DNA of 64,000 nt, taken from Castellaniella sp. (lineage in GTDB: Bacteria; Pseudomonadota; Gammaproteobacteria; Burkholderiales; Burkholderiaceae_B). Location: positions 28,721 through 92,720 of the forward strand of contig JAHRWZ010000051.1 in the NCBI GenBank assembly GCA_019104865.1, written 5' to 3'. This document shows positions 1 through 8,900 of the stretch, one piece after another; positions within the stretch are counted from its first letter, which is position 1; each line of letters begins with the position of its first letter. The position numbers were made by a program, and so were the translations under genes. Under the pieces are notes generated by a model. That model ran no database searches. It was not told where the DNA came from and saw only the letters and a program-made list of their open reading frames with translations.

Positions 1-237
1 ATCGGCACACTCGGCGTCAAGTTTGTCTGGGCGCTGGCGCAAACCGACCAGATCTCGCCTGATCTGGAGCTGCCGCGCTGGATCGCCTTCCTGTGCGTGC
101 CATTGGGATCCTACCTGATGTGCTTCCGCTTCCTGCAAGTCTGTGCGCAGTTCCTGCAAAGCGGCAACGTGCCCAAGCATGACCACTCGCATGTGGAAGG
201 CATTGAACCGCAGCCCGCCCTGGGAACCCTATCATGA
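1..237 (+). CDS. TRAP transporter small permease (DctQ family), C-terminal part only
   Basis: The window opens inside this gene. Frame 1 is open from base 1 to the TGA at 235-237 and gives 78 residues. They include a hydrophobic segment (IAFLCVPLGSYLMCF) followed by a polar, His-containing tail, as in the last membrane helix and cytoplasmic tail of DctQ/YiaM-type subunits. The stop overlaps the start of the DctM gene in an ATGA arrangement, which indicates translational coupling. In this family DctQ forms the membrane unit with DctM and is fed by a periplasmic binding protein; that protein is probably upstream, outside the window. The substrate cannot be read from this fragment. The assignment rests mainly on the coupling to DctM. 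Confidence 0.8.
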   Translation: MGTLGVKFVWALAQTDQISPDLELPRWIAFLCVPLGSYLMCFRFLQVCAQFLQSGNVPKHDHSHVEGIEPQPALGTLS

Positions 238-1856
238 GTCAAAGCATCCCGCTCGCGACGCCGGCCGTCGGCGATCCGCGCATCACACGCAACATCTTCA
301 TCATCCTGGCCGTGGTGCTCGGCGCCCTGCTGTTCGCGTTCGGCAAAACCGCATTCATCTTCTGCCTGCTCATTGTGATGCTGCTCACCGGCATGCCGGT
401 GTCCATTGCGCTGGGCCTGACGGTACTCACCTACCTGTTCACCATGACGCAGGTGCCGATCGAATCGGTGGCCATGAAGCTGTTCACGGGCATCGAGAAC
501 TTCGAGATCATGGCGATCCCGTTCTTCATCCTGGCCGGCGGCTTCCTGACGCATGGCGGCGTGGCCAAGCGCATGATCAATTTCGCCACCAGCATCATCG
601 GCCACCTGCACGGCGGCCTGGGCCTGGCGGGCGTGCTCGCCTGCGCCATGTTCGCGGCCATTTCGGGCTCCAGTCCGGCCACGGTCATGGCCATTGGCTC
701 GATCATCCTGCCCGCCATGGTGCAGCAAGGATTTCCCAACAAATTCGGCGCGGGCATCATCACCACGTCGGGCTCGCTGGGCATCCTGATCCCGCCCTCC
801 ATCGTCATGGTGCTGTATTCGGTGTCCACCAACACATCGGTGGGCGACCTGTTCATTGCCGGGGTCGTACCGGGCATCTTGCTGGCGCTGCTGCTGGGTT
901 TCGTGACCTGGTACATGGCGCGCAAAAACAACTACCCCCGGTTCTGCCAATTCGAACAGCACAGTCCCACGACCGCCACCGGCTACGCCCTGTGGGGCCT
1001 GCTGCTATGCGTGGGCTTTACCATCGTGCCGCCGGCAATTGCCATCGCGCTGCTCTACGGCCTGCTGTCCATCACCGCTCCGGCAGTAGCTGAGGGCATA
1101 GGCCTGTTCGGCGTACTGATATCGATCGCGTGGCTCTACATGGCCTACCGCCTGGGCCGGGGCTTTTCCCACGCCAAACTGCTGCCCTACGAATCGCAAC
1201 GCGTATGGTCCACTTACTGGGAAAGCGTCTGGGGCCTGCTGCTCATCGTCGTGGTCATGGGCGGCATCTACGCTGGCGTGTTCACGCCGACCGAGGCTGC
1301 CGCCATGAGCGCGGTGTACGCATTCTTCGTCTCGACCTGTGTCTATGGCGACATGCCCATCAAGAAGGTCCCGAAAGTCCTGTTGGACTCGGCCAGCATG
1401 AGCGCGATGCTGCTCTACATCATCACCAACGCGGTGCTGTTCTCCTTCCTGATGACCTCCGAGAGCATTCCACAGCAAATGGCCAGCTGGATCCTGGCCC
1501 AGGGTCTCGGCCCCATCGCATTTCTGCTGGTGGTCAACGTCCTGTTGCTGCTGGCCGGCAACGTCATGGAGCCTTCGTCCATCGTGCTTATCATGGCGCC
1601 CATACTGTTTCCGGTCGCGCAGAAACTGGGCATCGACCCGGTTCACTTCGGAATCCTGATGGTCGTGAACATGGAAGTCGGCATGTGCCACCCGCCCGTC
1701 GGCCTGAACCTGTACGTGGCCAGCGGCATCACCAAGATGGGGATCACCGAACTGACGGTGGCCGTGGCGCCATGGCTTTTCGCGATGATCGGGTTCCTGC
1801 TGCTGGTGACCTACGTGCCGGCGGTCTCCACCTGGCTACCCTATGCGCTGAAATGA
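234..1856 (+). CDS. TRAP transporter large permease (DctM family), with an extra central segment
   Basis: A 540-residue, highly hydrophobic protein with DctM features: a GMPVSIALGL stretch near residue 55, an FFILAGGFLTHGG loop near 98, GSSPATV near 143, GSLGILIPPSI near 180, FTPTEAAA near 348 and MCHPPVGLNL near 484. It is the ion-coupled translocation subunit that works with DctQ and a binding protein in solute import. Family members are usually about 430 residues. The excess lies at about residues 244-335 and contains two or three additional hydrophobic stretches before the conserved GGIYAGVFTPTEAAA region. The start overlaps the DctQ stop by 4 bp. The binding protein is not in the window, so the substrate is unknown. 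Confidence 0.9.
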   Translation: MSQSIPLATPAVGDPRITRNIFIILAVVLGALLFAFGKTAFIFCLLIVMLLTGMPVSIALGLTVLTYLFTMTQVPIESVAMKLFTGIENFEIMAIPFFILAGGFLTHGGVAKRMINFATSIIGHLHGGLGLAGVLACAMFAAISGSSPATVMAIGSIILPAMVQQGFPNKFGAGIITTSGSLGILIPPSIVMVLYSVSTNTSVGDLFIAGVVPGILLALLLGFVTWYMARKNNYPRFCQFEQHSPTTATGYALWGLLLCVGFTIVPPAIAIALLYGLLSITAPAVAEGIGLFGVLISIAWLYMAYRLGRGFSHAKLLPYESQRVWSTYWESVWGLLLIVVVMGGIYAGVFTPTEAAAMSAVYAFFVSTCVYGDMPIKKVPKVLLDSASMSAMLLYIITNAVLFSFLMTSESIPQQMASWILAQGLGPIAFLLVVNVLLLLAGNVMEPSSIVLIMAPILFPVAQKLGIDPVHFGILMVVNMEVGMCHPPVGLNLYVASGITKMGITELTVAVAPWLFAMIGFLLLVTYVPAVSTWLPYALK

Positions 1857-1959
1857 AACGCTGAACCGTGGGTGCCGAACTGAACAGGCTATGGGAAAAA
1901 TACATGTCACAGCGCGATTTCTACTACCACATGCAGCCCCGCTGGAAGGAGCAGGTGTT

Positions 1960-2250
1960 TTGGCGGCGGAATAGCACAGTCCGAAGTCGAGAAGGTCGAC
2001 GTCTTTGCCTTCCTCGAAAACCCACATACGCACAGCCTGTCGGAGCCGGTGGCGCGTGTGGATACCCATGGCGCTGCGGCATTCCTTGCTGGGCCGGACG
2101 TCTACAAGGTCAAGCGCCGTCCACTTTCCCTACATGGATTTTTCCACGGTCGAAAAGCGCCACATGGCCTGTAAAGCCAAGATTTCCGCCAATCTGTCCA
2201 ATGTACCGGCCCTCTATGGTGGAGCCAAGACCCCTTGCATGAGGCCCACC
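1960..2250 (+). pseudogene. Frameshifted remnant of a bifunctional aminoglycoside-phosphotransferase/ATP-binding family gene
   Basis: From about 1983 one frame reads EVEKVDVFAFLENP...VDTHGAAAFLAGPDVYKVKR. At about 2115-2120 the similarity moves to another frame, which reads AVHFPYMDFSTVEKR and continues to NVPALYGG. Joined, this matches what I recall of the N-terminus of proteins annotated as bifunctional aminoglycoside phosphotransferase/ATP-binding protein (VFLAG..YKVKRAV.FPYMDFSTxEKR). An intact member is about 500 residues, so only roughly the first 80-90 survive, with at least one frameshift and no kinase or P-loop part. The rest of the 1857-2283 gap holds no other recognisable gene; a short reading frame at 1903 (MSQRDFYYHMQPRW) is not identifiable. 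Confidence 0.7.
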
Positions 2251-2283
2251 TGTCCTAGCAGCAATCAGGCGGGCCGTTTCATA

Positions 2284-3708
2284 TCATGCGCGCGGATTCC
2301 GTCGGTGCCACTGGGTGTGCTGTTGGTACTGATGACCAACCCGCAGCAATGTGGCCTCGGCAAAGGGCCGCCCAATGAGCTGTATGCCGTTGGGCAGGCC
2401 ATTCGCCGTCACACCCGCAGGCAAGGCCAGCCCAGGCAGTCCCAGGTAATTGATCCCCCGGGTCCAATACGAAAAATTGCCAAATCGCGTCTCGATGTCG
2501 TGTTCACTGCCGGCAATCGTTTCCTCGATGGTCGGCACTGCGCAGGGCAACACCGGCAACAGCAATGCGCTGCCGTCATTCAGATACTCCTGCAGAAATC
2601 GGGCCTGATACTGAGCGCGCAGACGCAAGGCATCGGCATAGCGCGTCGCCGGATATAAAAAACCACGCTGAATTCGGCGCCGCACCTGATGGCTGTAATC
2701 ATTCGGACGCTTGGCCAGCCACTGGCCATGGATGGATGCCGCCTCGACTCCCAAGACCAGGGAGGCCAGCCCTCCTGTTTCCGAAAAATCAGGCAAGGCC
2801 ACACGCCGGATCGTGGCCCCGGCCTTGGCCAGATCTTCCGCTGCTTGCTCCACGAGCGCGCGCACTTCATCCGTCAGCAGCGCGCTGGAAGAAAATCGCG
2901 GCACGCAGATCACATCGGTTGCCATGAGCGGCCGCTCCAGGCCAGACTCATAGTCCCGCGGCCGACTCGCCAAACAGGCAGGATCCAGATCGTCGGGCCC
3001 CGACACCACGCTCAAGAGTCGTGCGCAATCACGCGCGGTCTGTGCCAGAAAACCGACACAGTCCAAACTGGGGGACAAGGGCATGACGCCATAGGTTGAC
3101 ACGGCATGTTGCGTCGGCTTGATCCCAGTGACTCCACAGACTGCGGCCGGAATCCGTACGGATCCCCCTGTATCCGAACCCAACGCACCTGCCACAAACC
3201 GTCCGCCCACAGCAGCACCGCTGCCGCTGGACGAGCCGCCGCTGACATGTGCGTCCGACCAGGGGTTTCTGCCGTGCCCGAAGTGTGCATTGAAACCGGT
3301 GGGGCTCATGGCAAATTCGGCCATGTGCAAAGCCCCCAGATTCACTGCACCAGCCCGCTCGAGCCGTCGGAGGACGGTTGCCGTATGGTCCGGGCGAAAT
3401 CCAGCAAGGATCCGGCTACCGCATTCCGTCAGCTCGCCGGCCTGGAAAAACATGTCCTTGTGCGCCAAGGGGATCCCATGCAAGGGACCACGGGGACCTC
3501 CGTCACGCTTGAGCTGATCCAGACGCCGCGCCCGCTCCAGTGCCTTATCCCCATGGACCCGCACGAAGCCATTGAAGTCAGAGGTCTCTTCGATCGCCTT
3601 GAGGCTGGTCTCTACGATGGTACATGCGGAAACGGCTTGCTGCGCCGCGTCGGCAAGCTCACACAAGGATAAGGTCCTGGATGAAATCTCGGTACGATCA
3701 CTGGGCAT
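2284..3708 (-). CDS. Amidase (amidase-signature family, AtzE/GatA-like)
   Basis: An amidase-signature hydrolase of 474 residues that should cleave a carboxamide. The Ser-cisSer-Lys residues are visible: Lys in GIPLAHKD (about residue 82), the GGSSSGSGAAVG glycine/serine stretch (about 157-168) and the nucleophile region GSDTGGSVRIPA (about 178-189). I start at 3708 (MPSDRTEIS) because GGAG sits about 7 nt upstream and the ATG overlaps the stop of the AtzG-like gene by 11 bp. An in-frame start at 3741 also exists. It is the last gene of the minus-strand Liv operon, so the natural reading is that the importer supplies its amide. GatA itself is less likely because no gatB is present. The exact substrate is unknown. 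Confidence 0.85.
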   Translation of the reverse strand: MPSDRTEISSRTLSLCELADAAQQAVSACTIVETSLKAIEETSDFNGFVRVHGDKALERARRLDQLKRDGGPRGPLHGIPLAHKDMFFQAGELTECGSRILAGFRPDHTATVLRRLERAGAVNLGALHMAEFAMSPTGFNAHFGHGRNPWSDAHVSGGSSSGSGAAVGGRFVAGALGSDTGGSVRIPAAVCGVTGIKPTQHAVSTYGVMPLSPSLDCVGFLAQTARDCARLLSVVSGPDDLDPACLASRPRDYESGLERPLMATDVICVPRFSSSALLTDEVRALVEQAAEDLAKAGATIRRVALPDFSETGGLASLVLGVEAASIHGQWLAKRPNDYSHQVRRRIQRGFLYPATRYADALRLRAQYQARFLQEYLNDGSALLLPVLPCAVPTIEETIAGSEHDIETRFGNFSYWTRGINYLGLPGLALPAGVTANGLPNGIQLIGRPFAEATLLRVGHQYQQHTQWHRRNPRA

Positions 3709-3928
3709 CAAGCTGCTCCAAACGCCGCATGGCCTCGACAAACGTGTCCCGAGTCAACCAGGTGAGCTGATCTGCCGCATGCGTAACCACCTGGCTGGCC
3801 TTGAGGGCTCCCGCCACCAGGTCCGCGACATCCGCGGACGGCAACGATGCCGCGGCAAAATGTTCCACCCAGACGCTAGCGGGCTCCACCACGTCACCGA
3901 CGGCACTTGTCCCATCGTGATTTTTCAT
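3698..3928 (-). CDS. Small AtzG/GatC-like protein (possible amidase partner)
   Basis: A 76-residue, mostly helical, acidic protein preceded by a strong ribosome site (GGAGG about 5 nt before ATG). It overlaps the amidase start by 11 bp. Small proteins directly before AtzE-type amidases (AtzG-like, DUF4089) are known partners of the amidase, analogous to GatC with GatA. Length and position fit that role. The sequence match is weak by eye (VWVEHFAAASLPSADVADLVAGAL), so the family assignment is an inference from context. It sits between the ABC ATPase genes and the amidase in one operon. Alternatively it could be an unrelated small regulator. Confidence 0.55.
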   Translation of the reverse strand: MKNHDGTSAVGDVVEPASVWVEHFAAASLPSADVADLVAGALKASQVVTHAADQLTWLTRDTFVEAMRRLEQLDAQ

Positions 3929-3983
3929 TCATACCTCCGGCGTGAAATGATATGTTGATGACCAGGCGCAATACTCGCCACGG

Positions 3984-4754
3984 CTAGCCACCGAGAAACG
4001 AGCGACGGACCTCGTCATCCGCCAGCAACGCCGATCCCGTCCCCGTGTGGCTGACCAGACCTCGCTGAATCACGTAACCTCGATCCGCGATCTCCAACGC
4101 GGAACGGGCGTTTTGCTCGATCACCAGGAACGTGATGCCTGCAATTTTCCGCAGCTCCTGCAATTGCAGGAACATGTTGCTTGTCAAAATGGGCGACAGC
4201 CCTACCGAAGGCTCGTCCATGAGGATCATGCGAGGATTGAGCATGAGCGACCGCCCAATTTCCAGTGCCCGCCGCTCTCCCCCCGAAAGGGTGCCTGCAT
4301 TCTGAGTGCGGCGCTCCGCCAACCTGGGGAACAGCTCCAGGATGTCGTTGATTCGCCGCTTCACCTGGGCCTTGTCCTTGACCAGATACATGCCCAGTTC
4401 AAGATTCTCATACACGCTCATCGAAGGAAAAACCGTGGACAGCTGCGGCACCATTGCAATCCCGGCCCGCAATAGATCCTGAGTCCCGAAAGAAGTGACG
4501 TTCTTGTTTTCGAACAACACGTCTCCCAGGCGGATCTTGATCAGTCCGTAAATTGCCTTGAACACCGTCGATTTTCCTGATCCATTCGGCCCCACGATGG
4601 CAACGATTTCCCCCTTGTGGACTTCGAGATTGACGCCATGCAGAATATCGAATCCGCCATAACCTGCGACTACGCCCTTAAGTTCAAGCATGGGTTCGCG
4701 ATCCGAAACGGCCTGGTTTTCGCCGATGTTGACTTCAAGCGCCGAGATAAGCAC
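3984..4754 (-). CDS. livF: Branched-chain-type ABC transporter ATP-binding protein (LivF family)
   Basis: The second ATPase of the importer. It has Walker A GPNGSGKST, signature LSGGERRALEIGR, Walker B MILMDEPSVGLSP and the switch His region replaced by a Gln/Asn pattern (LVIEQNA) normal for LivF. I choose a GTG start at 4754 because AGGAGG lies 6-7 nt upstream. This gives 256 residues and a 20-bp overlap with livG. The alternative ATG at 4691 (MLELKGV, 235 residues, closer to usual LivF length) lacks a visible ribosome site. It couples ATP hydrolysis to import through the LivH/LivM homologues encoded just upstream. Confidence 0.9.
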   Translation of the reverse strand: MLISALEVNIGENQAVSDREPMLELKGVVAGYGGFDILHGVNLEVHKGEIVAIVGPNGSGKSTVFKAIYGLIKIRLGDVLFENKNVTSFGTQDLLRAGIAMVPQLSTVFPSMSVYENLELGMYLVKDKAQVKRRINDILELFPRLAERRTQNAGTLSGGERRALEIGRSLMLNPRMILMDEPSVGLSPILTSNMFLQLQELRKIAGITFLVIEQNARSALEIADRGYVIQRGLVSHTGTGSALLADDEVRRSFLGG

Positions 4755-5523
4755 CAATGACCTCCTGGTTCTGTCGTATTTCGTCGGGTAAGCCATTAGC
4801 CAAGATCTTGCCACTGTCGAGCACAACGATCCGGTCAGCAATCGAGAAAATGAATCCGATATTGTGCTCAACAATGATGAAGGCCACTCCTTCGTCTCGG
4901 TTCAGGCCCATCACGTATTGTTTCAGCGACTCGATCAAGGTGGGATTCACCCCTGACGTCGCCTCGTCGAGCATGACCAGCCGCGGCCTGGACATCATGG
5001 CCATGACCAATTCCAGCAGGCGTTTCTGCCCACCGGACAGGTTGCCCGCATATTCATGCGTGAGCTGCGGGAAGCGCATGAGCTCGATCAAATCGGTCGC
5101 GCGGCGGCGCGTACTGTCGTCGGCAGAGGACAACAGGCCGCGCAGACCCACACCCTTCCACTGACGCCCCATCAGCGCATTTTCCCAGACGGACAGCTCC
5201 GGAAAGATCCGCACATTCTGGAAGGTCCGCCCCATGCCACTGCGTGCAGCCTCCATGGCGCGCATTTTCGAGATGTCAGCGCCATTGAACAGAATGCTGC
5301 CCGAGTCCATGGCGATGTCACGCGACAGGCAACTCAGAAGAGTCGATTTGCCCGACCCGTTGGGACCGACCAAACCGACTATTTCACCGGAGGCCACATC
5401 AAAATCCACATCCTGGACAGCTCGAATGCCGCCAAAGCTCTTGACGACGCCGCTTGCGTGCAACAAGAGCGAACGATCGGCGATCGTTGTCGCCTGATTG
5501 GAGGACTGAACACAACTAGTCAT
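4735..5523 (-). CDS. livG: Branched-chain-type ABC transporter ATP-binding protein (LivG family)
   Basis: A 262-residue ABC ATPase with Walker A GPNGSGKST (about residue 53), signature LSGGQKRLLELV, Walker B LVMLDEATSGVNP and switch HNIGF in IIVEHNIGF. LivG proteins carry a C-terminal EHN..GAYLG tail, and this one ends in VIGAYLGA. The ATG overlaps the livM stop by 8 bp, and the 3' end overlaps livF. It pairs with LivF to energise uptake. The operon also encodes an amidase, so the imported solute may be an amide or amino-acid-like compound rather than leucine. Confidence 0.93.
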   Translation of the reverse strand: MTSCVQSSNQATTIADRSLLLHASGVVKSFGGIRAVQDVDFDVASGEIVGLVGPNGSGKSTLLSCLSRDIAMDSGSILFNGADISKMRAMEAARSGMGRTFQNVRIFPELSVWENALMGRQWKGVGLRGLLSSADDSTRRRATDLIELMRFPQLTHEYAGNLSGGQKRLLELVMAMMSRPRLVMLDEATSGVNPTLIESLKQYVMGLNRDEGVAFIIVEHNIGFIFSIADRIVVLDSGKILANGLPDEIRQNQEVIGAYLGA

Positions 5524-6553
5524 GGGTCACAATCCTGGCCGGAGGAATGGCAACTGCCGAAAAGGATGCCTCGCCTTTGGACGGGCCTCGATGGCGCAGC
5601 CGTCGGATCAAGCGCCCCATCACCGTACGCTCACCGCGCTGGATGGTGCCGACGATCCCTTCAGGCATGAACAACACAAGCACAATCAGAGAGACGCCAA
5701 ATACGATCAAAAAGGAGGTCCCCTGATTGGCCCACAGCGTATCGCGCACCGACAGGAAAACGGCCGTGCCAATGACAGGCCCCCAGACCGTGCCCAAGCC
5801 GCCCAGTGTTGCCATGATGGCTACATTGATGAGAAAGCTGTCCCGAAACAGGATGCCCGGGTCAATGAACGTGATCTCATAAGCCCAGCAAGCACCGACT
5901 GCGCCTGTGAGCATGGCGGACAGGCAGAAGGCCGTCAGCTTGAGCGCAGTCGTGTTGACCCCGCGGGCCTCGGCACCGTATTCATCATCCTTGATCGCCA
6001 GCAACGACACCCCGAGCTGCGAACGCCGCAACCACCAGACCAGGGCCACGACCACGATGGCGCCAACGAGGAACAGGTAGTAGAAGAAGAAGCGATCGAC
6101 TTCCGACAGCAGTATCAGCCCTTGCGAACCTCCGGTCAGAGGCTTGGCAATCAAGGCCAGCTCACGAACCGCCAGGAAGAGCCCAAGCATTGCGATGGAA
6201 AAATAAACGCCCCGCAAGCGCAGCAAGGGATATCCAATGACCAGGGCCACGACGCCTGCAACCAGCATGGCCAAAGGGATGGTCGGCGCAAAGGGAAAGT
6301 CGTGGTTTGCGATCAAGATGCCGGCCGTATACCCGCCAATCCCAAAGAACACACCGTGTCCAAAATCCACGTAGCCGGTGAACCCCGAAATGATGTTCCA
6401 GCTGGACGAGAGAATGGTCCACATGAAAATGGTGCTCAGCGTCAGCAGCAGGCTGTCGTTGACCCCGACGAACGGAATCAAGCCCAGCACCACGATGGCA
6501 ATGAGCGCTGCTGCCCATTGTCTGCTACCACACCCGGATACAGCATTGATCAT
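5516..6553 (-). CDS. livM: Branched-chain-type ABC transporter permease (LivM family)
   Basis: A 345-residue membrane protein. The frame is open far upstream, but the ATG at 6553 (MINAVSGCG) overlaps the livH stop in an ATGA and gives normal LivM length. LivM marks include SGFTGYVDFGHGVFFGIGGYTAG near residue 55, the EAA-like loop AIKDDEYGAEARGVNTTALKL near 200, and a C-terminal LVLFMPEGIVG. It forms the translocation pore with LivH. The 35-residue tail after the last helix is basic and somewhat longer than usual. Coupling on both sides (4 bp and 8 bp overlaps) marks one transcript from the binding protein to the amidase. Confidence 0.92.
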   Translation of the reverse strand: MINAVSGCGSRQWAAALIAIVVLGLIPFVGVNDSLLLTLSTIFMWTILSSSWNIISGFTGYVDFGHGVFFGIGGYTAGILIANHDFPFAPTIPLAMLVAGVVALVIGYPLLRLRGVYFSIAMLGLFLAVRELALIAKPLTGGSQGLILLSEVDRFFFYYLFLVGAIVVVALVWWLRRSQLGVSLLAIKDDEYGAEARGVNTTALKLTAFCLSAMLTGAVGACWAYEITFIDPGILFRDSFLINVAIMATLGGLGTVWGPVIGTAVFLSVRDTLWANQGTSFLIVFGVSLIVLVLFMPEGIVGTIQRGERTVMGRLIRRLRHRGPSKGEASFSAVAIPPARIVTHD

Positions 6554-7428
6554 GCCTTGCTCCCTTGCAACCGGAATAAGCCCGTGGGGCGGACGGCAAG
6601 CGCCACAACCACCAGAACGAAAGCAGCCGCGGTCCCGAGTCCCGTTCCGATGTTGGGCACGTAGCCACTCAAGGTGGACTCGACCAAACCAATGAACATT
6701 GCGGCGGCCAACGTGCCCTGGATGCTTCTGCCACCGAGAATGATGATGACAAAAGCCTTCAACGTGAAGAGCGGGCCTGAAAACGGATAGAAACCCTGTG
6801 TCACGCTGAACAATCCCCCCGCGGCAAAAGCGGTAGCTGCACCTATGCCAAAAGCAGCGCAATGAATCCGGGTGATATCGATGCCGACAATGCGCGCGGC
6901 CTCGCGATTTTCAGCGGCCGCACGCATGGCCTTGCCTGCCTTGGTGCGATTGAGAAACAGGACGAACAAACCCAGCAGCACGATTGCGGCGACGAGCATG
7001 ACCACCCGCGCGACAGAGACGCTGTACCCCATGAATTCAAACACTGAATCCGAGTACGCAGCCGTCGTCATGCGCGGCGTGATCGTAAAACGCCAGGCCA
7101 GAATGCCCTGAATCACGGCGGCAAGCCCGAAGGTCACGAGCAACGGCATCAGCTCGTGCCGTTCCAATACAGGGATGACCAGCGCACGGGACACGGCCCA
7201 CCCGATCACGAAGCCTGCAATGATCAGGATCGGCAAGGCGGCGATGACATCAATACCCAGGTACTCATGCAACATCCACGCCAGATAGGCCCCAATGACC
7301 AGGAACTCACCATGCGCCAGATTGATGACCCGCATAATGCCGAATACCACAGCCAGCCCTTGCGCCATCAACGCATAGAAGCCACCCAATATGACGCCGT
7401 CAATGACGACCTGAATTGCTGTCTGCAA
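6550..7428 (-). CDS. livH: Branched-chain-type ABC transporter permease (LivH family)
   Basis: A 292-residue, eight-helix-type permease. LivH signature regions are GFYALMAQGLAVVFGIMRVINLAHGEFLVIGAY-like sequence near residues 15-48, a cytoplasmic coupling loop AMRAAAENREAARIVGIDITRI near 165-190, and GGRSIQGTLAAAMFIGLVEST near 225-250. It starts 53 bp after the binding-protein gene and overlaps livM by 4 bp. With LivM it makes the membrane channel for the solute delivered by the periplasmic protein. Confidence 0.93.
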   Translation of the reverse strand: MQTAIQVVIDGVILGGFYALMAQGLAVVFGIMRVINLAHGEFLVIGAYLAWMLHEYLGIDVIAALPILIIAGFVIGWAVSRALVIPVLERHELMPLLVTFGLAAVIQGILAWRFTITPRMTTAAYSDSVFEFMGYSVSVARVVMLVAAIVLLGLFVLFLNRTKAGKAMRAAAENREAARIVGIDITRIHCAAFGIGAATAFAAGGLFSVTQGFYPFSGPLFTLKAFVIIILGGRSIQGTLAAAMFIGLVESTLSGYVPNIGTGLGTAAAFVLVVVALAVRPTGLFRLQGSKA

Positions 7429-7481
7429 GACCCACCTCCTGTTGCACCGTCACTTCATCCACGCCGCCGATGCCCGCTGAG

Positions 7482-8735
7482 TCAACGGGCATCCCACGGC
7501 TTGAGCGGCTGAATGGGGGCTTCTGCGATATCCAAGGGTGCAACCACGACCTGGCGGCCCTGAGGATCCAGTTGAATCGTCAGCATCTGGCGATGGACAT
7601 TGGCGCCCATCAAGCCGCTGGGATCATCCGCCCCCGAATATGCGATCAATCCGAAGAACGAATCCAGTTTCATCCCAAGCAGCGCCTGCCGAACCTTTTC
7701 AGTATCGGTGCTGCCAGCCTTTTCGATGGCCCACTGCAAGGACAAGCCTGCCGCAGATGCGCCCGCCGGGAGATACGAAGGATTGGACCCGTACTTCTTG
7801 ACATAGGCATTGAAATAATCCCGTGCCGTTCCGAAGTAACTATCCTTGAGGTTATCCGTCGGCACCCATTGTGTCGGCGCCATGATGCCTTCGGCGTTGG
7901 CAGCACCCAGTTCCTTGACGAACGCCACTTCCGTCGGCGCCTGCACCATCAGGACATAAGTGGGCGCCCAACCAATATTGCGCATCGTCCGCGTGGCGAG
8001 CAGCCCCATCAGCGTAGTGCCAGCCTCGACAAAGGCATCGGGCTTGGTGGCTTGCATCTGGCGCATGGCCCCCGTGATGTCCGTGGCATCCGCCGGCACC
8101 GTCTGGACCGACAAGACCTTCATGCCCATTGCCTCGGCTTGCTTGACCGTGGCATTTTTGACATCGGTCATGGGTGCATCGTCCGAATGCATCACGGCGA
8201 TCGTCTTCACACCCTTGGCCTTAAGTGCCTTGAGGCCACTGGTGGTGTAGCTACTGGTCAGGCTCAGCGGGCTGAATACATATTTATTTTTGTGATCAAA
8301 GACGCTGTTGGCCGCTGCAGCCCCCGCAAACATGATCTTCTTGTATTTTGCCGCAATCGCGGAAGTGGCGATGGTCAGGCCAGACGAGTATGGGCCAAAC
8401 AGGAAATCAACCTTATCCTGACTGATCAAGCGCTGCACCAGTTTGATCGCCGTTTCAGGCTCCGACTGATCGTCATAGTAGATCATCTTGATCGGGCGCT
8501 TGGTGCCCGCAACATCGATGCCGCCGCGTGCGTTGACCTGATCGGCCCACATTTCGTAACCGCGTTTGGTCGAGTGGCCCTCGATGGCAAATTTTCCGGT
8601 ATCGGAAACCGCGATCCCGATCTTGATGGGAGCGGCTGCACCAGCCTGGTCCGCGCTGGCGCCGGGCCCATAGCCCATCAGAAACAGGGAGCTGACGAAA
8701 ACCGCAGCGGAGGCAATGCTTAGCGTTCGACTCAT
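7482..8735 (-). CDS. Periplasmic substrate-binding protein of a Liv-type ABC importer
   Basis: A 417-residue protein with a signal peptide (hydrophobic stretch at about 8-28, then ASADQAG). It is followed by a type I periplasmic binding fold opening with KIGIAVSDTGKFAIEGHSTKRGYEMWADQVNARGG, as in LivK/AmiC-like receptors. Receptors of this group bind amino acids, urea, amides or aromatic acids, and the ligand cannot be called from sequence. As the first gene of the minus operon it follows a leader of about 170 nt with two small hairpins and a promoter overlapping a palindromic operator. The linked amidase suggests an amide-like ligand; this is inference. Confidence 0.92.
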   Translation of the reverse strand: MSRTLSIASAAVFVSSLFLMGYGPGASADQAGAAAPIKIGIAVSDTGKFAIEGHSTKRGYEMWADQVNARGGIDVAGTKRPIKMIYYDDQSEPETAIKLVQRLISQDKVDFLFGPYSSGLTIATSAIAAKYKKIMFAGAAAANSVFDHKNKYVFSPLSLTSSYTTSGLKALKAKGVKTIAVMHSDDAPMTDVKNATVKQAEAMGMKVLSVQTVPADATDITGAMRQMQATKPDAFVEAGTTLMGLLATRTMRNIGWAPTYVLMVQAPTEVAFVKELGAANAEGIMAPTQWVPTDNLKDSYFGTARDYFNAYVKKYGSNPSYLPAGASAAGLSLQWAIEKAGSTDTEKVRQALLGMKLDSFFGLIAYSGADDPSGLMGANVHRQMLTIQLDPQGRQVVVAPLDIAEAPIQPLKPWDAR

Positions 8736-8834
8736 GATTTAACCTTACCGAAAATAGAAGAACTGAGCGGGAAAAACACCAATAGCGCTGCCCAATCCGG
8801 TGATTGAAAGGACGGATACTGCCTTCGCGCAGGC

Positions 8835-8858
8835 GATTCCCCCGGACGTCGGCGAATC
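8835..8858 (-). other. Small hairpin in the leader of the binding-protein operon
   Basis: GATTC at 8835-8839 pairs with GAATC at 8854-8858, with an inner CCG/CGG pairing around GACGT. It lies between the predicted minus-strand promoter and the binding-protein start at 8735. It is a possible mRNA stability or translation element, with no known family recognised. Confidence 0.35.
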
Positions 8859-8869
8859 ACTGTGAGCCC

Positions 8870-8885
8870 GGAGGCTTTTGCCTCC
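8870..8885 (-). other. GC-rich hairpin in the leader of the binding-protein operon
   Basis: GGAGGC (8870-8875), a TTTT loop, then GCCTCC (8880-8885): a perfect 6-bp stem in the untranslated leader of the minus operon. There is no U-run directly after it on the minus strand, so it is not a clear intrinsic terminator. Confidence 0.4.
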
Positions 8886-8900
8886 TGTCATTTTCTTTTT

